A stretch of DNA of 36,786 nucleotides from a virus, in IMG/VR virus record IMGVR_UViG_3300044699_000103, positions 1 to 36,786 of that record; one strand, 5' to 3'. The notes beneath the pieces are model-generated. The model saw only the letters and a program-made list of their open reading frames with translations. It searched no databases and was not told the origin of the DNA. Within the stretch, counting starts at the first letter, position 1, and each line of letters starts with the position of its first letter. Shown in pieces: positions 15,309-24,141 of this stretch. A program made the position numbers and the translations under genes.

Positions 15309-17307
15309 CTAGCGCGGCGCCTTGAAGTTGAGCACGGCCAACTGGCCCCCGCGGGCGGCGACGGCGCTGCGGATCGACTCGATCATCGCCGCCTCGAACT
15401 GGTTACTGCCGCTGTAGTTGAACGGCTGCGCCACCCACTGCGGGCCGCCGCCGTACCCGCCGCCGCCGTTCCACTGCTGGGCCGGCGTCAGCACCCGCTC
15501 ACCGGCGTGCGCCACGACCAGCTGCGCCGAGCCGGGCGGGCCCAGCACCATGCCGCCCTCGGCGAACTCCTGGAATCCGCCGGGCGTGATGCGGAACGTC
15601 TCGCCGAAGCGGGCCCCGGAGTGCTCGCCGAGTGGTGTGCCCTGCGTCGTGTACTGCAGAAGGAACTCGGTCGTGATAACGGGCGGGATCTGCTTGTACG
15701 CACCGATGAGCGTGGCTACCGCGTCGGCGGCGAAGCCCATCTCGACGACTGAGTTCTGCAGCGCGTTGGCCTGCGCGTTGTACTTCAGGCTGGCGTCGGT
15801 GGCGGCCATGCCCGCCGCGATGTCGGCCTCATACTGGGCACGTAGGTCCTGCAGGCGATCACGGATCATCTGCCGGTTCTTGATGCCCTGCTCGGTGTGG
15901 TCGTTGAGGCTGGTGCCGTTTTCGATCACCGACTTGGTGAGTTCCACCATGCCGGCGCCGAACCGGTCGGCCGCCTCGTCCGCCGAGAGCATGAAGCCCT
16001 GCGCGGTGTACAGCTGCTCGTTCAGTCTCTTCAGCGTGTCGACCATGGCCTGGAAGTCCTCGGCGGACTGGGCTGCCGCGCCGCCTGCGGACTTGACGGG
16101 GTCCACTGTGCCTGTCATGCCCGACGCCATCATCGGGGCGGTGCCGGCGATCTCCTCCATGTTGTCGTTCATTTCGCGGATCCGGGTCCCAATCCACGGC
16201 ACCCAACCGAATACATCCTCGGCGTTGCCGGTCAGCTCCGCGTTGAACAGCACCATGTCGTGGAACCGGTCACCCAGCCACTTCAGCAGCTCGCCGAGGC
16301 CGCGGATCGTCCCGTTGAGCACCATGAACAGGAAGTGCAGGCCCTCCAGTGTCCCCTTGGACTCCAGCAGATCGCTCAGCATGTCCGACAGGGCATCACC
16401 CGTGTCGGCCAGGCCGTCGCCGAACACGCCCATGATCGCTTCGCTGTCGTCCATGACCGCGTTGAAGCCCGGCATCAGGTTCGTGACGAACCCGGCCAGG
16501 CCGTCGGTGAGTTCCTTCAGCGCCGGGCCGCCCTTGCCCAGAATCTCGTCCAGGTTCAGGTCCGCGAACGTCGACTTGAGGGTTTCGATCGACGCGATGA
16601 CCGGACCGGCCATCTTGTCGCCGCCGAACGCGTCGGAGGTCAACTGGCGCGGTGAAGTCGCCCCACGCCTGCTTGACCCGCGGATCATGCGACGCCGCGA
16701 CAACGCCGCCGACGATGCCGCCGCCGGCAGTCGTACCCACCACCGCACCGGAGATCATCGCGCCCAGCGCCGGGGCGAGCACTGCCAGCGCCGCTGTCAA
16801 GCCGCCGAGAACGTACGGGTTCATGAGCGATATCCGGCCGATGCCGCCGCCGCCGCCAGCACCACCGGCGGCGGCGGGGCCCAGGGCGTTCGCGCTGCGG
16901 TAGACGGTCGACCCGCCGGCGTCCGGCACGATGGTGCTGCGCAGCCGCTCCATCGCGGCCAGGGCCCGCTTCTCGGCGTTGAACGCGACCTGGTCCGCCT
17001 TGTCGCCCGACCGGGCCCACTCCTCACCCAGGTTGTGCACCGACAGCCGGGTCGCTTTGATCCGGGCGTCCAACAAGGTCAGCGAGGCCGCCGAGCCGCG
17101 GGCCTGGTCGCCGAGGTTGTCGACCTGCTTGGCGGCGACCGCCATGGACGCGGTCAGTTCGGCCGCGTCGCGGTCAACCTTGTCGATGGACCGGTCGAGC
17201 TGATCCATCTCGTGATCGACGGCGGCGGTTCGCTGCTCGACGACCTTCGCCGTGGCGATGTAGTCCGCGGCGTCAAGAGTGAGCTCGGCGGCGACCCTGC
17301 GGGCGAT
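15309..17307 (-). CDS. Tape measure protein, one frameshift, start codon absent
   Basis: The longest helical tail protein (about 666 residues), lying just after the chaperone pair. Its N-terminus is a coiled coil (VVEQRTAAVDHEMDQLDRSI, LTLLDARIKATRLSVHNL), followed by a Gly/Ala-rich membrane-like stretch (LGGLTAALAVLAPALGAMIS, GGGIVGGVV), then, after a shift near 16645, helical segments with NLMPGFNAVMDDSEAIMGVF and GLGELLKWLGDRFHDMV. The end is AEGGMVLGPPGSAQLVVAHA, GERVLTPAQQ, typical of actinophage tape measures. The coding frame is open to a point where GGGAGG-like sequence (GGGAGG, then GTCGCC) precedes ATC at 17307, not ATG or GTG; a base error there is likely. Tape measure proteins set tail length and line the tail tube. 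Confidence 0.88.
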
Positions 17308-17320
17308 GGCGACCTCCCTG

Positions 17321-17647
17321 TCAGGTGCGTCGGGTGCTCAGCACCACGCCGTTGCGGCCTTCCTTGGCGATGTCGCGGGCCCTGGCCTGAGCCACCTGCG
17401 TCGGGTAGCAGACGTCCGTAATCACCTGCCACGTGCCGGCGGTCTTCTTGTCCCGGCACTGCGACATCGGATGCCCGCACTGCGAGCACGTCTCCCGCCG
17501 CTCAGCCAGCAGTGCCAGCAACAGCCCGCGGTCGGTATCGGTCCACCGCGGCTCGGCCACTGTCACGGCGCGGACCAACAGATCGCCCTCGTACTCGTAG
17601 GTGGTCTCGGTGACGCCCTGCCCCCCGATGAACTCGCTGTAGGGCAC
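17321..17647 (-). CDS. Tail assembly chaperone, frameshift-extension part
   Basis: The 108-residue frame from GTG 17647 reads VPYSEFIGGQGVTETTYEYE, DLLVRAVTVAEPRWTDTDRG, then a zinc-type motif CSQCGHPMSQCRDK and ends at 17321. It is open upstream, with no stop, to the CCCAAAC site at 17713-17719, giving the joining sequence LRTDPGLRADVEAATEAG. This is the layout of the lambda G-T chaperone system: most ribosomes make the short protein from the upstream frame and a minority slip back one base to add this domain. The chaperone binds the tape measure during tail assembly; the tape measure gene follows directly. Confidence 0.85.
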   Translation of the reverse strand: MPYSEFIGGQGVTETTYEYEGDLLVRAVTVAEPRWTDTDRGLLLALLAERRETCSQCGHPMSQCRDKKTAGTWQVITDVCYPTQVAQARARDIAKEGRNGVVLSTRRT

Positions 17648-17667
17648 CCCGGCCTCGGTAGCCGCCT

Positions 17668-18190
17668 CTACGTCTGCTCGGAGTCCCGGGTCAGTTCGGA
17701 GGCGGCTTCGGAGTTTGGGACGTCAACGTCGCCAACGTTCAACACATAGACGGCCGAGTACAGGACCGCCCACGGCCCGGCCGTGCAGCAGATCCACCAG
17801 TTCGCCGACCTGCTCGACGCCCATCACCGGGTCGACGCAGCTGCGGGACACCATCTCGGCCTGCCAGCCGAAGATGCGCGGCTCCCACTCGGAGGCCGGC
17901 TCGTTCTCCTTGCGTTCCGGGCGGTCGGCGAGGAACACCGACCACTCCCGGGCCGGCAGCGCCCGCAGGTGAAAGTCGATCGTCGACTCCCGCATCTGCT
18001 CCTGCAGCGCGACGATCTGCTCGGCGATGGCCCGCTTCGGGGACACCTCGGCGAGGCTTGTCGCGGCGCCCGCCTCCACCAGTTGCCGTTCCAGGTCGTC
18101 GATCTGCTCGACCAGTTCCCCGGCCAGACACAGCGACACGACCCGGCTCGGGCGGGAGGCGAGCTTCTTGATGTCGTCGAAGTTGGCCAT
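17668..18190 (-). CDS. Tail assembly chaperone, upstream frame, one frameshift error
   Basis: ATG 18190 overlaps the stop of the major tail gene (TGATG). The helical protein reads MANFDDIKKLASRPSRVVSL, then LVEQIDDLERQLVEAGAATS, KRAIAEQIVALQEQM, FHLRALPAREWSVFLADRPE, PRIFGWQAEMVSRSC. Near 17775 one base is missing; the next frame continues VLYSAVYVLNVGDVDVPNSE and stops at 17668. The slippery heptamer CCCAAAC lies near its 3' end in the correct phase. It corresponds to the G protein of the G/GT chaperone pair. About 174 residues. Confidence 0.85.
17713..17719 (-). promoter_or_regulatory. Programmed -1 frameshift site CCCAAAC
   Basis: On the minus strand the zero frame reads GTC CCA AAC, which is a perfect X XXY YYZ slippery heptamer (C CCA AAC). 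Slipping back one base gives CCC AAA and continues without a stop into the frame of the gene ending at 17321. The site lies in the overlap of the two tail chaperone frames, upstream of the tape measure, exactly where such sites are conserved in siphophages. Confidence 0.85.
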
Positions 18191-18695
18191 CAGGCGACGA
18201 CCGAACGCCAGGACGGATCCTGGTAGACCTTCACCGGCACGTCGAAGTCCCACGACGTGTCCGGGCCCGGCTTGACCGGGTTGAACTCGCCGCACTCGAT
18301 GGGGATCATCATCAGGGCGCCGGTCGTACCGCCGCCGCCCTGACCGGTGGCCCACGCGGTGGCAGAGTCGACGCCGGTCCGTACGGCCAGGACCCGGTGG
18401 CGCGGTAGAGCAGCAGCGTCCAGGCGGGGTCGGTCGAGCCGGTCGTCGCGTCGTGGTGGAATCCCAACATCACGGTGGGCTTACGCCGGCCGACCCGCAG
18501 CAGGGTGAACGTCGAGGTGACGTTGCCGACGTCGACCTCGCCGGTGTCCATGCTGATGTCCAGCCCGTCCGGACGGATGTAGACGCCGATATTGGTGCCG
18601 GCGTTGAGTTCCGCGGCGGTCGGCAGGGCGAGGTTCGCGGGCGTCGCCGTCAGCCAGTAGACGCGGACCCGGCCGTCCATGATGACGACGCTCAT
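18190..18695 (-). CDS. Major tail (tube) protein, one frameshift
   Basis: ATG 18695 overlaps the previous stop (ATGA). The N-terminal part is VIMDGRVRVYWLTATPANLA, LPTAAELNAGTNIGVYIRPD, GLDISMDTGEVDVGNVTSTF and TVMLGFHHDATTGSTDPAW, the pattern of actinophage tail-tube proteins. Near 18388 the frame shifts by one base to VRTGVDSATAWATGQG, ALMMIPIECGEFNPVKPGPD, TSWDFDVPVKVYQDPSW and ends at 18190. About 168 residues; it would polymerise around the tape measure to form the tail tube. Confidence 0.85.
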
Positions 18696-18929
18696 TCGGT
18701 GCTCTCCTCATCGGTCGTCTCGGCCGGCGCCTCTTCAGGCTCCTGCTCGGGCTCGGGTTCGGGCGCGTCCAGGTCGGGCGCGTCAACGAAGTCGGGAAGG
18801 TAGAAGTCAGCCGGCTGCGCGCGCCACTCAGAGACGCGGTACCAACCGCGCACTCCGGTGCGCCTCGAGCGCGCCCTCCGGGACGATGCCGGGGTTTTCG
18901 ATGTCCGGATGCCGGACCACGGCGAACAC
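18692..18929 (-). CDS. Small acidic phage protein, one frameshift
   Basis: GTG 18929 starts VFAVVRHPDIENPGIVPEGA, then (one-base shift near 18850) RGWYRVSEWRAQPADFYLPD and an acidic Glu/Pro/Asp tail (EPEPEQEPEEAPAETTDEES). Such small proteins with a RHPD core and acidic tail lie among head-tail genes of many actinophages. About 79 residues. Function is not known. Its stop overlaps the ATG of the major tail gene. Confidence 0.65.
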
Positions 18930-18932
18930 GGG

Positions 18933-19280
18933 TCAGATCCGCATCAGGTAGTAAGTAACGCCGGTGCGGGCACCAGAGAACGTGACCGTGGCCAGGCCGG
19001 TCGACGGGCTGATGGCCGACTTCGGGATCTGGACCGCCCGGTGACCGGTGGCCGTTCCGACCAGAGTTGGAACGGTGCCGGCGTAGTTCATGTCGGTCAC
19101 CGTCGGATCCAGCACTGTCACGTCGGTCTGTGTACCGGTGGTTACCACGAACATGATCAGCCCGTTGGGGCCGAAGCTGTCCTGCGAGATCGTGTCGGTC
19201 GCCGCCGGCGTGAGCGCGGCCGGCGTGGTCAGGACGCCACCGGAGGGCACCCCGACCGTTTGTGAAACCTGAAGCGTCAT
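18933..19280 (-). CDS. Beta-rich phage structural protein
   Basis: A 115-residue protein from ATG 19280, chosen because AGGAGG lies eight bases before it; GTG 19289 is too close to that site. It is made of short beta strands with many Thr and Gly (LQVSQTVGVPSGGVLTTPAA, TQTDVTVLDPTVTDMNYAG, VTFSGARTGVTYYLMRI), like an Ig-type or decoration domain. Located between the tail terminator and the major tail gene. It appears intact. Structural role is inferred from position. Confidence 0.65.
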   Translation of the reverse strand: MTLQVSQTVGVPSGGVLTTPAALTPAATDTISQDSFGPNGLIMFVVTTGTQTDVTVLDPTVTDMNYAGTVPTLVGTATGHRAVQIPKSAISPSTGLATVTFSGARTGVTYYLMRI

Positions 19281-19311
19281 CCGACGCACCTCCTATGTGG
19301 AATGGCCGGAC

Positions 19312-19733
19312 TCAGCCGGTAGACACGAAGCTGTAGACGCTCACCGCGTCCATGACCAACTTGCCGGTGGACTCGTCGCGGTCCGGCGGTTCTGCGGCGT
19401 CCTGCTTGATCGGCGAACAGTTCCGGCCGGCGATGACGGGCCGGACGTTGAGCAGCGACGAACGGACCTGCATGTCGACCGCCCGCGCGGCAGCTGCGCT
19501 GAGCCCCACCGAGTGGAAGGTGGCCGTGGCGGTGATGGTGCGCTGCAGGGCGTCCAGCGCCGTGCCGATGCCGTCACGTGGCCACTGGATCTGGATGTAG
19601 CCCAACACGTACGGCGGCGTCGCGTGGGATCCGGCACCTTCCCGTCGAAGACTTTCGTCGCGCCCAGATCCGGGTTGGCGACCAGCGGGGCGAGGAACGC
19701 CTGGGCGTGCAGTTCGTTGAGGAGGTCAGTCAC
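19312..19733 (-). CDS. Tail terminator protein, one frameshift
   Basis: GTG 19733 overlaps the previous stop (GTGA). The protein begins TDLLNELHAQAFLAPLVANP, DLGATKVFDGKVPDPT; after a one-base shift near 19620 it continues YVLGYIQIQWPRDGIGTALD, ALQRTITATATFHSVGLSAA, AARAVDMQVRSSLLNVRPVI and closes YSFVSTG at 19312. The order (strand, VHSVG-like core, LDVRP-like end) is typical of tail terminators/completion proteins of siphophages. About 140 residues. Confidence 0.8.
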
Positions 19734-20132
19734 GACGATTCCTCGAGCAGGTCCTGCGCCACCTTCTCCATGGCCGCGAGGAACTTGGGCACCTCAGCGT
19801 CGAGGGACTGCTGCCCGGCCGGGTGCGGGGCGGAGGTAAGAGTGCCGTACTCGATGAAGCTGGCCAGTCGGGTCTGCTTGTGGCCGGACGCGACGGCCGA
19901 TCGTGACGGCGAACAGCGTGCCCTTCTGCGACAGGTCGTAGCCCAGCGCGCGGATCAGGTGCGGAATGTGGCCGACGGACGGCGAGCCGGCCGCGGTCCA
20001 TCGCCGTTTCCAGTCGAGTTTGATCTGGACCCCGGCCCGGGACATGACCGGCTTGATCGCCTTCTCGGCGCGCTCGGGCAGCGTTTCGAGGTCGCGGCGC
20101 CAACTGTCCATCCCGACGACCTTGAGGCCCAT
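19730..20132 (-). CDS. HK97 gp10-like tail/connector protein, one frameshift
   Basis: ATG 20132 overlaps the previous TAA. Start: GLKVVGMDSWRRDLETLPER, AEKAIKPVMSRAGVQIKLDW, HIPHLIRALGYDLSQKGTLF. After a one-base shift near 19893 it runs ASGHKQTRLASFIEYGTLTS, PAGQQSLDAEVPKFLAAMEK and ends QDLLEESS at 19730. The pattern (early helix, FIEYGT near the end, final helix) matches the HK97 gp10 family at the head-tail joint. About 134 residues. Confidence 0.82.
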
Positions 20133-20539
20133 TACGAAAGCACCTCGAGTAGTGGCAGCTTCCGCGTCGTCGCGTGCGACTTGCGCGACGTCCCGGTGAT
20201 GGTGAACACCCTGCCCACCAGATCGGCGTCGTTGAGGCTGGCCGTGACGGTCACCCGGTCGTCGATGCGCAGATCCTCCGAACCCACCACCGGCAGCTGC
20301 AGTTCGAACGACGCCAGCCGTAGCGCCGCCTCGGCCACGTCGGTCGGGCCGGCCCAGTTCGCCGCCGCCGACTGGATGCGGCACGGACCCGTGTAGAGCG
20401 TGGCGTACGTGGGCGTCACCGCACCAGTGGTCGTGTTCGTCGACTCGCCGCTCTTACGCGTGACCGTGCACGCGTCCACAAGTGCCCCGGAGGTGACGAG
20501 GAAGGCGCGGCCGGCGGCGAGTACGTTCTCTCGACCCAT
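20132..20539 (-). CDS. DUF6093 family head-tail connector protein
   Basis: An intact 135-residue protein from ATG 20539 with GAGGAGG upstream. It matches DUF6093: ALVDACTVTRKSGESTNTTT, YATLYTGPCRIQS, FELQLPVVGSEDLRIDDRVT, ASLNDADLVGRVFTITG. Members lie between the head and tail genes in actinophages and are thought to be head-completion or connector proteins. Its TAA overlaps the start of the gp10-like gene. Confidence 0.85.
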   Translation of the reverse strand: MGRENVLAAGRAFLVTSGALVDACTVTRKSGESTNTTTGAVTPTYATLYTGPCRIQSAAANWAGPTDVAEAALRLASFELQLPVVGSEDLRIDDRVTVTASLNDADLVGRVFTITGTSRKSHATTRKLPLLEVLS

Positions 20540-20548
20540 CTCGCCTCC

Positions 20549-21710
20549 TCAGCAAACCTCGGTGTCTCCGGAGTCGGGACGGACGTTGTCGCCGGTATCG
20601 GGCGCCGGTGTCGTCCCGACCGTTCGTGGTGTGGTGCCGCTGGCCGGTCGGGCTGTGGTCCCGGTGACGCGGGACGTCGTGCCGATTGGCGCCGTCGTCG
20701 TGCCGGTCACGCGGGCAGTCGTCCCGGTAATACGGGCGGTGCTGCCCGTCGACGGCCGGGCCAGCGTTGCGACCATGGCCGCCGTGTCACCGGTGTCGGG
20801 CCGCATCGTCGGCGGTGGACACTCGCCCTCGTCGGTGAACGCGGGCGAGACGGTGAGGGCGCTCGTCGTCGAGGTGAAACACCGCGGAGTGACGACGACG
20901 AGCGCCGGCCAAGGTGGGGGTTCGCCGACGACCACGGCCGGGGTCGGCGGTCGACCGCAGGGTGAGCGTGACACCCGGAACCCGCCGGCTCGACGGTGTG
21001 ACGACCAGCAGCCGCGGCAGTGCGTCCGGGTCGGTGCGGGTCCAGGTGACGATCGGCCTGGTCGTCGCCAGCCGTGGGGGAGGTACGACGACCAGGGGAA
21101 CGGGGGCGCGGGTGTCGTCGATCGGCGGCGGGGCGAGGACGACGATGCGGGAGGTTTCGCGGGGCCGGGTCGGGGTGTAGACCAGTGGCCGCGGCGGGGT
21201 GTCGTCGGTGACGACGGGCGGGTCCGCACGTGGCGTGAGGACGATCTGCGTGCCGGTGGGTGTCCGCCACGTGCTGCTGACGACCAGCGGCCGCGGCGGG
21301 GTGTCGTCGCTCGGCGCGGCCGGTGGTTCCGCCGTGGAGCGGGTCACCAGCGCTGCCGTGGGCGGCCAACGGGTCGGCGTCGACGTGACGAGCACCGTCG
21401 GGCGGGCGTCCGCCTCGACCGCGGGATGAGCGACGATGGCCGCGGCCACCTGCCGCAGGGCGGGCGGTGCCACGACCAGGACGGTGGGGCGGGCCTCGTC
21501 CGCGACTACGACATCGGCGGTGCTGTGGACAAGGATCGAGACGCCGCCCGGCGGTGGCATCCGCGGCGGCGCGACAACCAGGGCCGGCCACGGCGGCGGC
21601 TCGTCGACCAGGCTGAACAGGTCGGTGCGGGAGTCCTGGCGGAACGGACCGAAGTGCGTCGGCGCCGACGTCGACGGAACGAACTGGACGGGCGACGTCA
21701 CGGCGCTCAC
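20549..21710 (-). CDS. Double-repeat virion protein: eight about 32-residue units plus heptads, one frameshift
   Basis: GTG 21710 overlaps the previous stop (after repair of one base). After about 30 residues there are eight degenerate units 29-35 residues long, each centred on PLVV with a Pro-rich flank: PPPWPALVVAPPR, ARPTVLVVAPP, ARPTVLVTSTP, TPPRPLVVSST, TPPRPLVYTPT, APVPLVVVPPP, LPRLLVVTPSS, PPPWPALVVVTPR. Units one and eight are nearly identical. A one-base shift near 20945 (extra C) precedes unit eight. The end is a run of Gly-Thr-Thr heptads and an acidic tail. About 386 residues. No enzymatic motif is seen; extended beta repeats suggest a fibre or capsid-surface protein. Related Pro/Val repeat proteins occur in other actinophages, as far as I recall, without known function. 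Confidence 0.65.
20597..20746 (-). repeat. Seven heptapeptide repeats (21-bp period)
   Basis: In the reading direction the units are GSTARIT, GTTARVT, GTTTAPI, GTTSRVT, GTTARPAS, GTTPRTV and GTTPAPD. The DNA repeats with a 21-base period (24 in one unit). They form the C-terminal region of the double-repeat protein. Such arrays often vary in number between strains through slippage. Confidence 0.75.
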
Positions 21711-22260
21711 TCAGGTTTTGCAGATGCGTCCACTGGGCGGTGATCGACTGGCTGGCCACCGACAGGGTCACGTCCAGGCACACGCCCTGCGCGGTGGAAT
21801 GGTCGGCTGTCGTGATGACGGTGCCGCCCATGTCGGCCACCTGCGACACCGCGGCGGCCGCGCCCTTGATGGTGACGAACCCGTTGCCGGTGATCGTCGC
21901 ACCGGCCGCGGCGATACCGATCTGCCTGACCCCGAAGATGAACTCGGCGAACCACGCCTGTCCGGTGAGGCTGGCCGTCCACGTGATCGCGTTGGACGCG
22001 CCGAACGCGATGTTGCTGGCCGGGGTGGCGCTCTGGCCGAACGTCGGGTTGAACGTGATCGTGCCCTGTGTCGCGGTGGTGGTGAACACGCCGCCGCAGC
22101 GCAGGATCCAGCTACGCCCGGCCTTCACGTCGAACGCGGAGATCGGCGTCCACAGCGCCGGCACCCACAGGTTCGTCCGGGCCGCCGACGCGGTCACCGG
22201 GGTGTGGCTCGCCGGTGGGAACTCGGCGACGTCGGTCGAGGTGAAGTTCTGCCGGCCCAT
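21707..22260 (-). CDS. Beta-rich virion protein, one frameshift at its end
   Basis: ATG 22260 overlaps the previous TGA (TGATG). The protein reads MGRQNFTSTDVAEFPPASHT, then ARTNLWVPALWTPISAFD, WILRCGGVFTTTATQGTITF, FGQSATPASNIAFGASNAIT, and QAWFAEFIFGVRQIGIA. It ends near SITAQWTHLQ. Adding one A to the run of four at about 21720 gives the stop overlapping the next GTG (GTGA). About 184 residues. The WxLRCGGxxTT style is shared with other small actinophage virion proteins; role is unknown. Confidence 0.65.
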
Positions 22261-22845
22261 CAGATCGCCAACAGGTACATCACGGCCGCGTCGAGGGTGA
22301 CCGTCGCCGCACCGGGCGGGGCCGCCGACAACCGCGCCTCGGTGCCGACGCCATGAAGGCGGGCAGCCGGACCGGCCGGGCAGTGGATCGGCAGCTGCGA
22401 GACCACCGTGCCGTCGGAGAGGATGTCGGCGAAGTCGAGGTATTCGCGGGTGCTCGCCGCCCCGTGATTCGGGAAAGTAGTAGTGCACGCCCACACCTCC
22501 CGCGTTCGGTACGACGTAGCGGACCTGCACGGTCAGCGCCGGCAGGACCGGCGGCGAGGCCACACCCGCCGCCGTGCACTCGGTGGCCAGGAACACCAGG
22601 TACTCATGCGAGGCCGAACCCTGGTCGTTGAACGTGATCAGTTTGTTGACGCTGTCCCAGTCCACCAGGCGCAGCCCGGCGTCGGTGATCACGGGGAACT
22701 CGTTGAGCGCGACCGTGGCGAAGTCGATCCGCTGGAACGTGGTCGTCAGCGCCAGCGGCGCCGACATGGACCGCTGCAACTTCGGGGCGGGCGCGGTGCC
22801 GCCACGAAGAATCGCCGCGTCGAGGTCCCCCGGGCCGAGGCTCAT
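22260..22845 (-). CDS. Virion-associated protein, one frameshift
   Basis: ATG 22845 begins SLGPGDLDAAILRGGTAPAP, then LTTTFQRIDFATVALNEFPV, DAGLRLVDWDSVNKLITFND and EYLVFLATECTAAGV. After a one-base shift near 22475 it goes on REYLDFADILSDGTVVSQLP and ends AAVMYLLAI at 22260. About 195 residues of mixed beta type. No family is recognised. It lies in a run of three coupled virion genes downstream of the connector gene. Confidence 0.6.
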
Positions 22846-22849
22846 GTCG

Positions 22850-23320
22850 CTAGCAACGCTCGAATCCGATGGTAGGTCGACAGTTCACAGCCGCAGCGGC
22901 GGTGCACCGGATCGCGAACCCGACGCTGACGGCGTTGTCGTAGCTGGCGCCGAACGGCATGTCCCAGATCACCGTGCCGCCGTACGCCGCCAGGGTGAAC
23001 GCGTCCACCACCACCAGCACGGTCGGCTCGGCCGTCCAGTTGGACGCCGCGGTGAACCCGGCCACGATCGACCGGCCGTACACCTGGGTCGGTGCGATGG
23101 TCGTCGAGTTCGTGCCGGGTGCGTTGGTCGCGAACGTGGCCTGACAGATCTCGATCGACACCGGGATGGCCGTGGACGTCGCGCCGTCGAAACTGATCCG
23201 CAGCTTCGTCAGGTCCACGCCGAACTGGGCCGGCGCGAGTACGCCGATGACGCTCTTGGCGGTCGCCGGGGCGAGCGCCACGCCGGCCGCGGACGCGGCG
23301 GTATATCCGGCCTTAGACAT
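22850..23320 (-). CDS. Beta-rich virion protein
   Basis: An intact 156-residue protein from ATG 23320 with GAGGG upstream. It shows AAGVALAPATAKSVIGVLAP, FGVDLTKLRISFDGATSTAI, PVSIEICQATF and VGFAIRCTAAAAVNCRPTIG, a beta-sandwich-like pattern with three cysteines near the end. It resembles small structural proteins of actinophages encoded near the capsid-tail joint. Function unknown. Confidence 0.65.
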   Translation of the reverse strand: MSKAGYTAASAAGVALAPATAKSVIGVLAPAQFGVDLTKLRISFDGATSTAIPVSIEICQATFATNAPGTNSTTIAPTQVYGRSIVAGFTAASNWTAEPTVLVVVDAFTLAAYGGTVIWDMPFGASYDNAVSVGFAIRCTAAAAVNCRPTIGFERC

Positions 23321-23333
23321 CAGCCCTCAACTC

Positions 23334-23720
23334 TCATTGCGTCAACGCGCTCGTGGTGGGCACGACATCCCAGTGCCAATCAGGCTCCGGGAAGGAATAC
23401 GACGGCGTACCCGCGCCCGAGTAGGCCAGGCGCGCGGCGTCGAGGATCTCCTTGCGCCGGGCTTCAGTAGCGGATCTGGAGTAATCGTCGATGGACTCCG
23501 ACGACGTCCCGTCCGGCCAGCGGTACGCGATCGCGGCCAGCTCGATCGCGTACGCGAACAGGTCGTCGGGGATCGGGTTGGGCCAGGCCGTGAGACGGGT
23601 GGCCGACATGAGCCACCCGTTCACGTACTGCCTGACCCTTGTGGCCGTCTCCGTGTCGACCGAAGGCACCTGCAGCCACGAGGGCAGATCGGACAACTCG
23701 AAGAGATTCGGCCACGTCAT
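23334..23720 (-). CDS. Head-tail connector (gp6/gp15-like) protein
   Basis: An intact 128-residue helical protein from ATG 23720. It begins TWPNLFELSDLPSWLQVPSV, DTETATRVRQYVNGWLMSAT, and continues DDLFAYAIELAAIAYRWPDG, IDDYSRSATEARRKEILDAA. The helix-rich layout with an early DLxxWL motif is typical of the connector adaptors that sit below the portal. It starts a few bases after the second decoration protein. Confidence 0.75.
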   Translation of the reverse strand: MTWPNLFELSDLPSWLQVPSVDTETATRVRQYVNGWLMSATRLTAWPNPIPDDLFAYAIELAAIAYRWPDGTSSESIDDYSRSATEARRKEILDAARLAYSGAGTPSYSFPEPDWHWDVVPTTSALTQ

Positions 23721-23724
23721 TGCG

Positions 23725-24141
23725 TCAGCCGCCGTTGATGCCGAGAACCCAGATGACCGGGTTGCCCGCCGTCGCCGTGGTCAGCGCCGTGCCGATGATC
23801 TTCTCGAAGGTGTTGGCGGCGATGGTCTCCACCGTGCCCGCGGCGCCGGTCACCAACTTCGCACCGGCCGTGACGCCGGTGGGAGTGACCGACGTCCACA
23901 CACCGTTGGGCACGAACATCCGCACCACCGCGGCTGAGGCGGCGTCGGCCAGGGCGATGCCGACAACCGCCACCGAGTTGGCGGCAGCCGGGCCGACCGT
24001 GCCCGAACCGGTCACAGCCAGCAGTTGCCCGCCGGTGATGGTGGCCGAGGCGGTACAGCCCTCGTACACCGTCACCGGACCCTCGTGCAGGTGGTTGGAG
24101 TGCCGCGCCACCCAGCCGGACGTCGCGACGACAGCAGCCAT
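23725..24141 (-). CDS. Capsid decoration-like protein (second copy)
   Basis: An intact 138-residue protein from ATG 24141 (TGATG overlap). The pattern CTASATITGGQLLAVTGSGT, AANSVAVVGIALADAASAAV, VTPTGVTAGAKLVTGAAGTV, GTALTTATAGNPVIWVLGI is that of the DUF2190-type decoration proteins that trimerise on the capsid. A relative lies on the other side of the major capsid gene (25593-25985). Confidence 0.75.
   Translation of the reverse strand: MAAVVATSGWVARHSNHLHEGPVTVYEGCTASATITGGQLLAVTGSGTVGPAAANSVAVVGIALADAASAAVVRMFVPNGVWTSVTPTGVTAGAKLVTGAAGTVETIAANTFEKIIGTALTTATAGNPVIWVLGINGG

Noticed and set aside
15418-17421. A 667-codon plus-strand frame
   Set aside because: It is antisense to the tape measure gene, Ser/Pro-rich without domains, a typical shadow frame.
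20597-20760. Tandem DNA repeats as iterons of an origin
   Set aside because: The 21-bp period is in frame with a Gly-Thr-Thr heptapeptide array in a coding region, which explains it.
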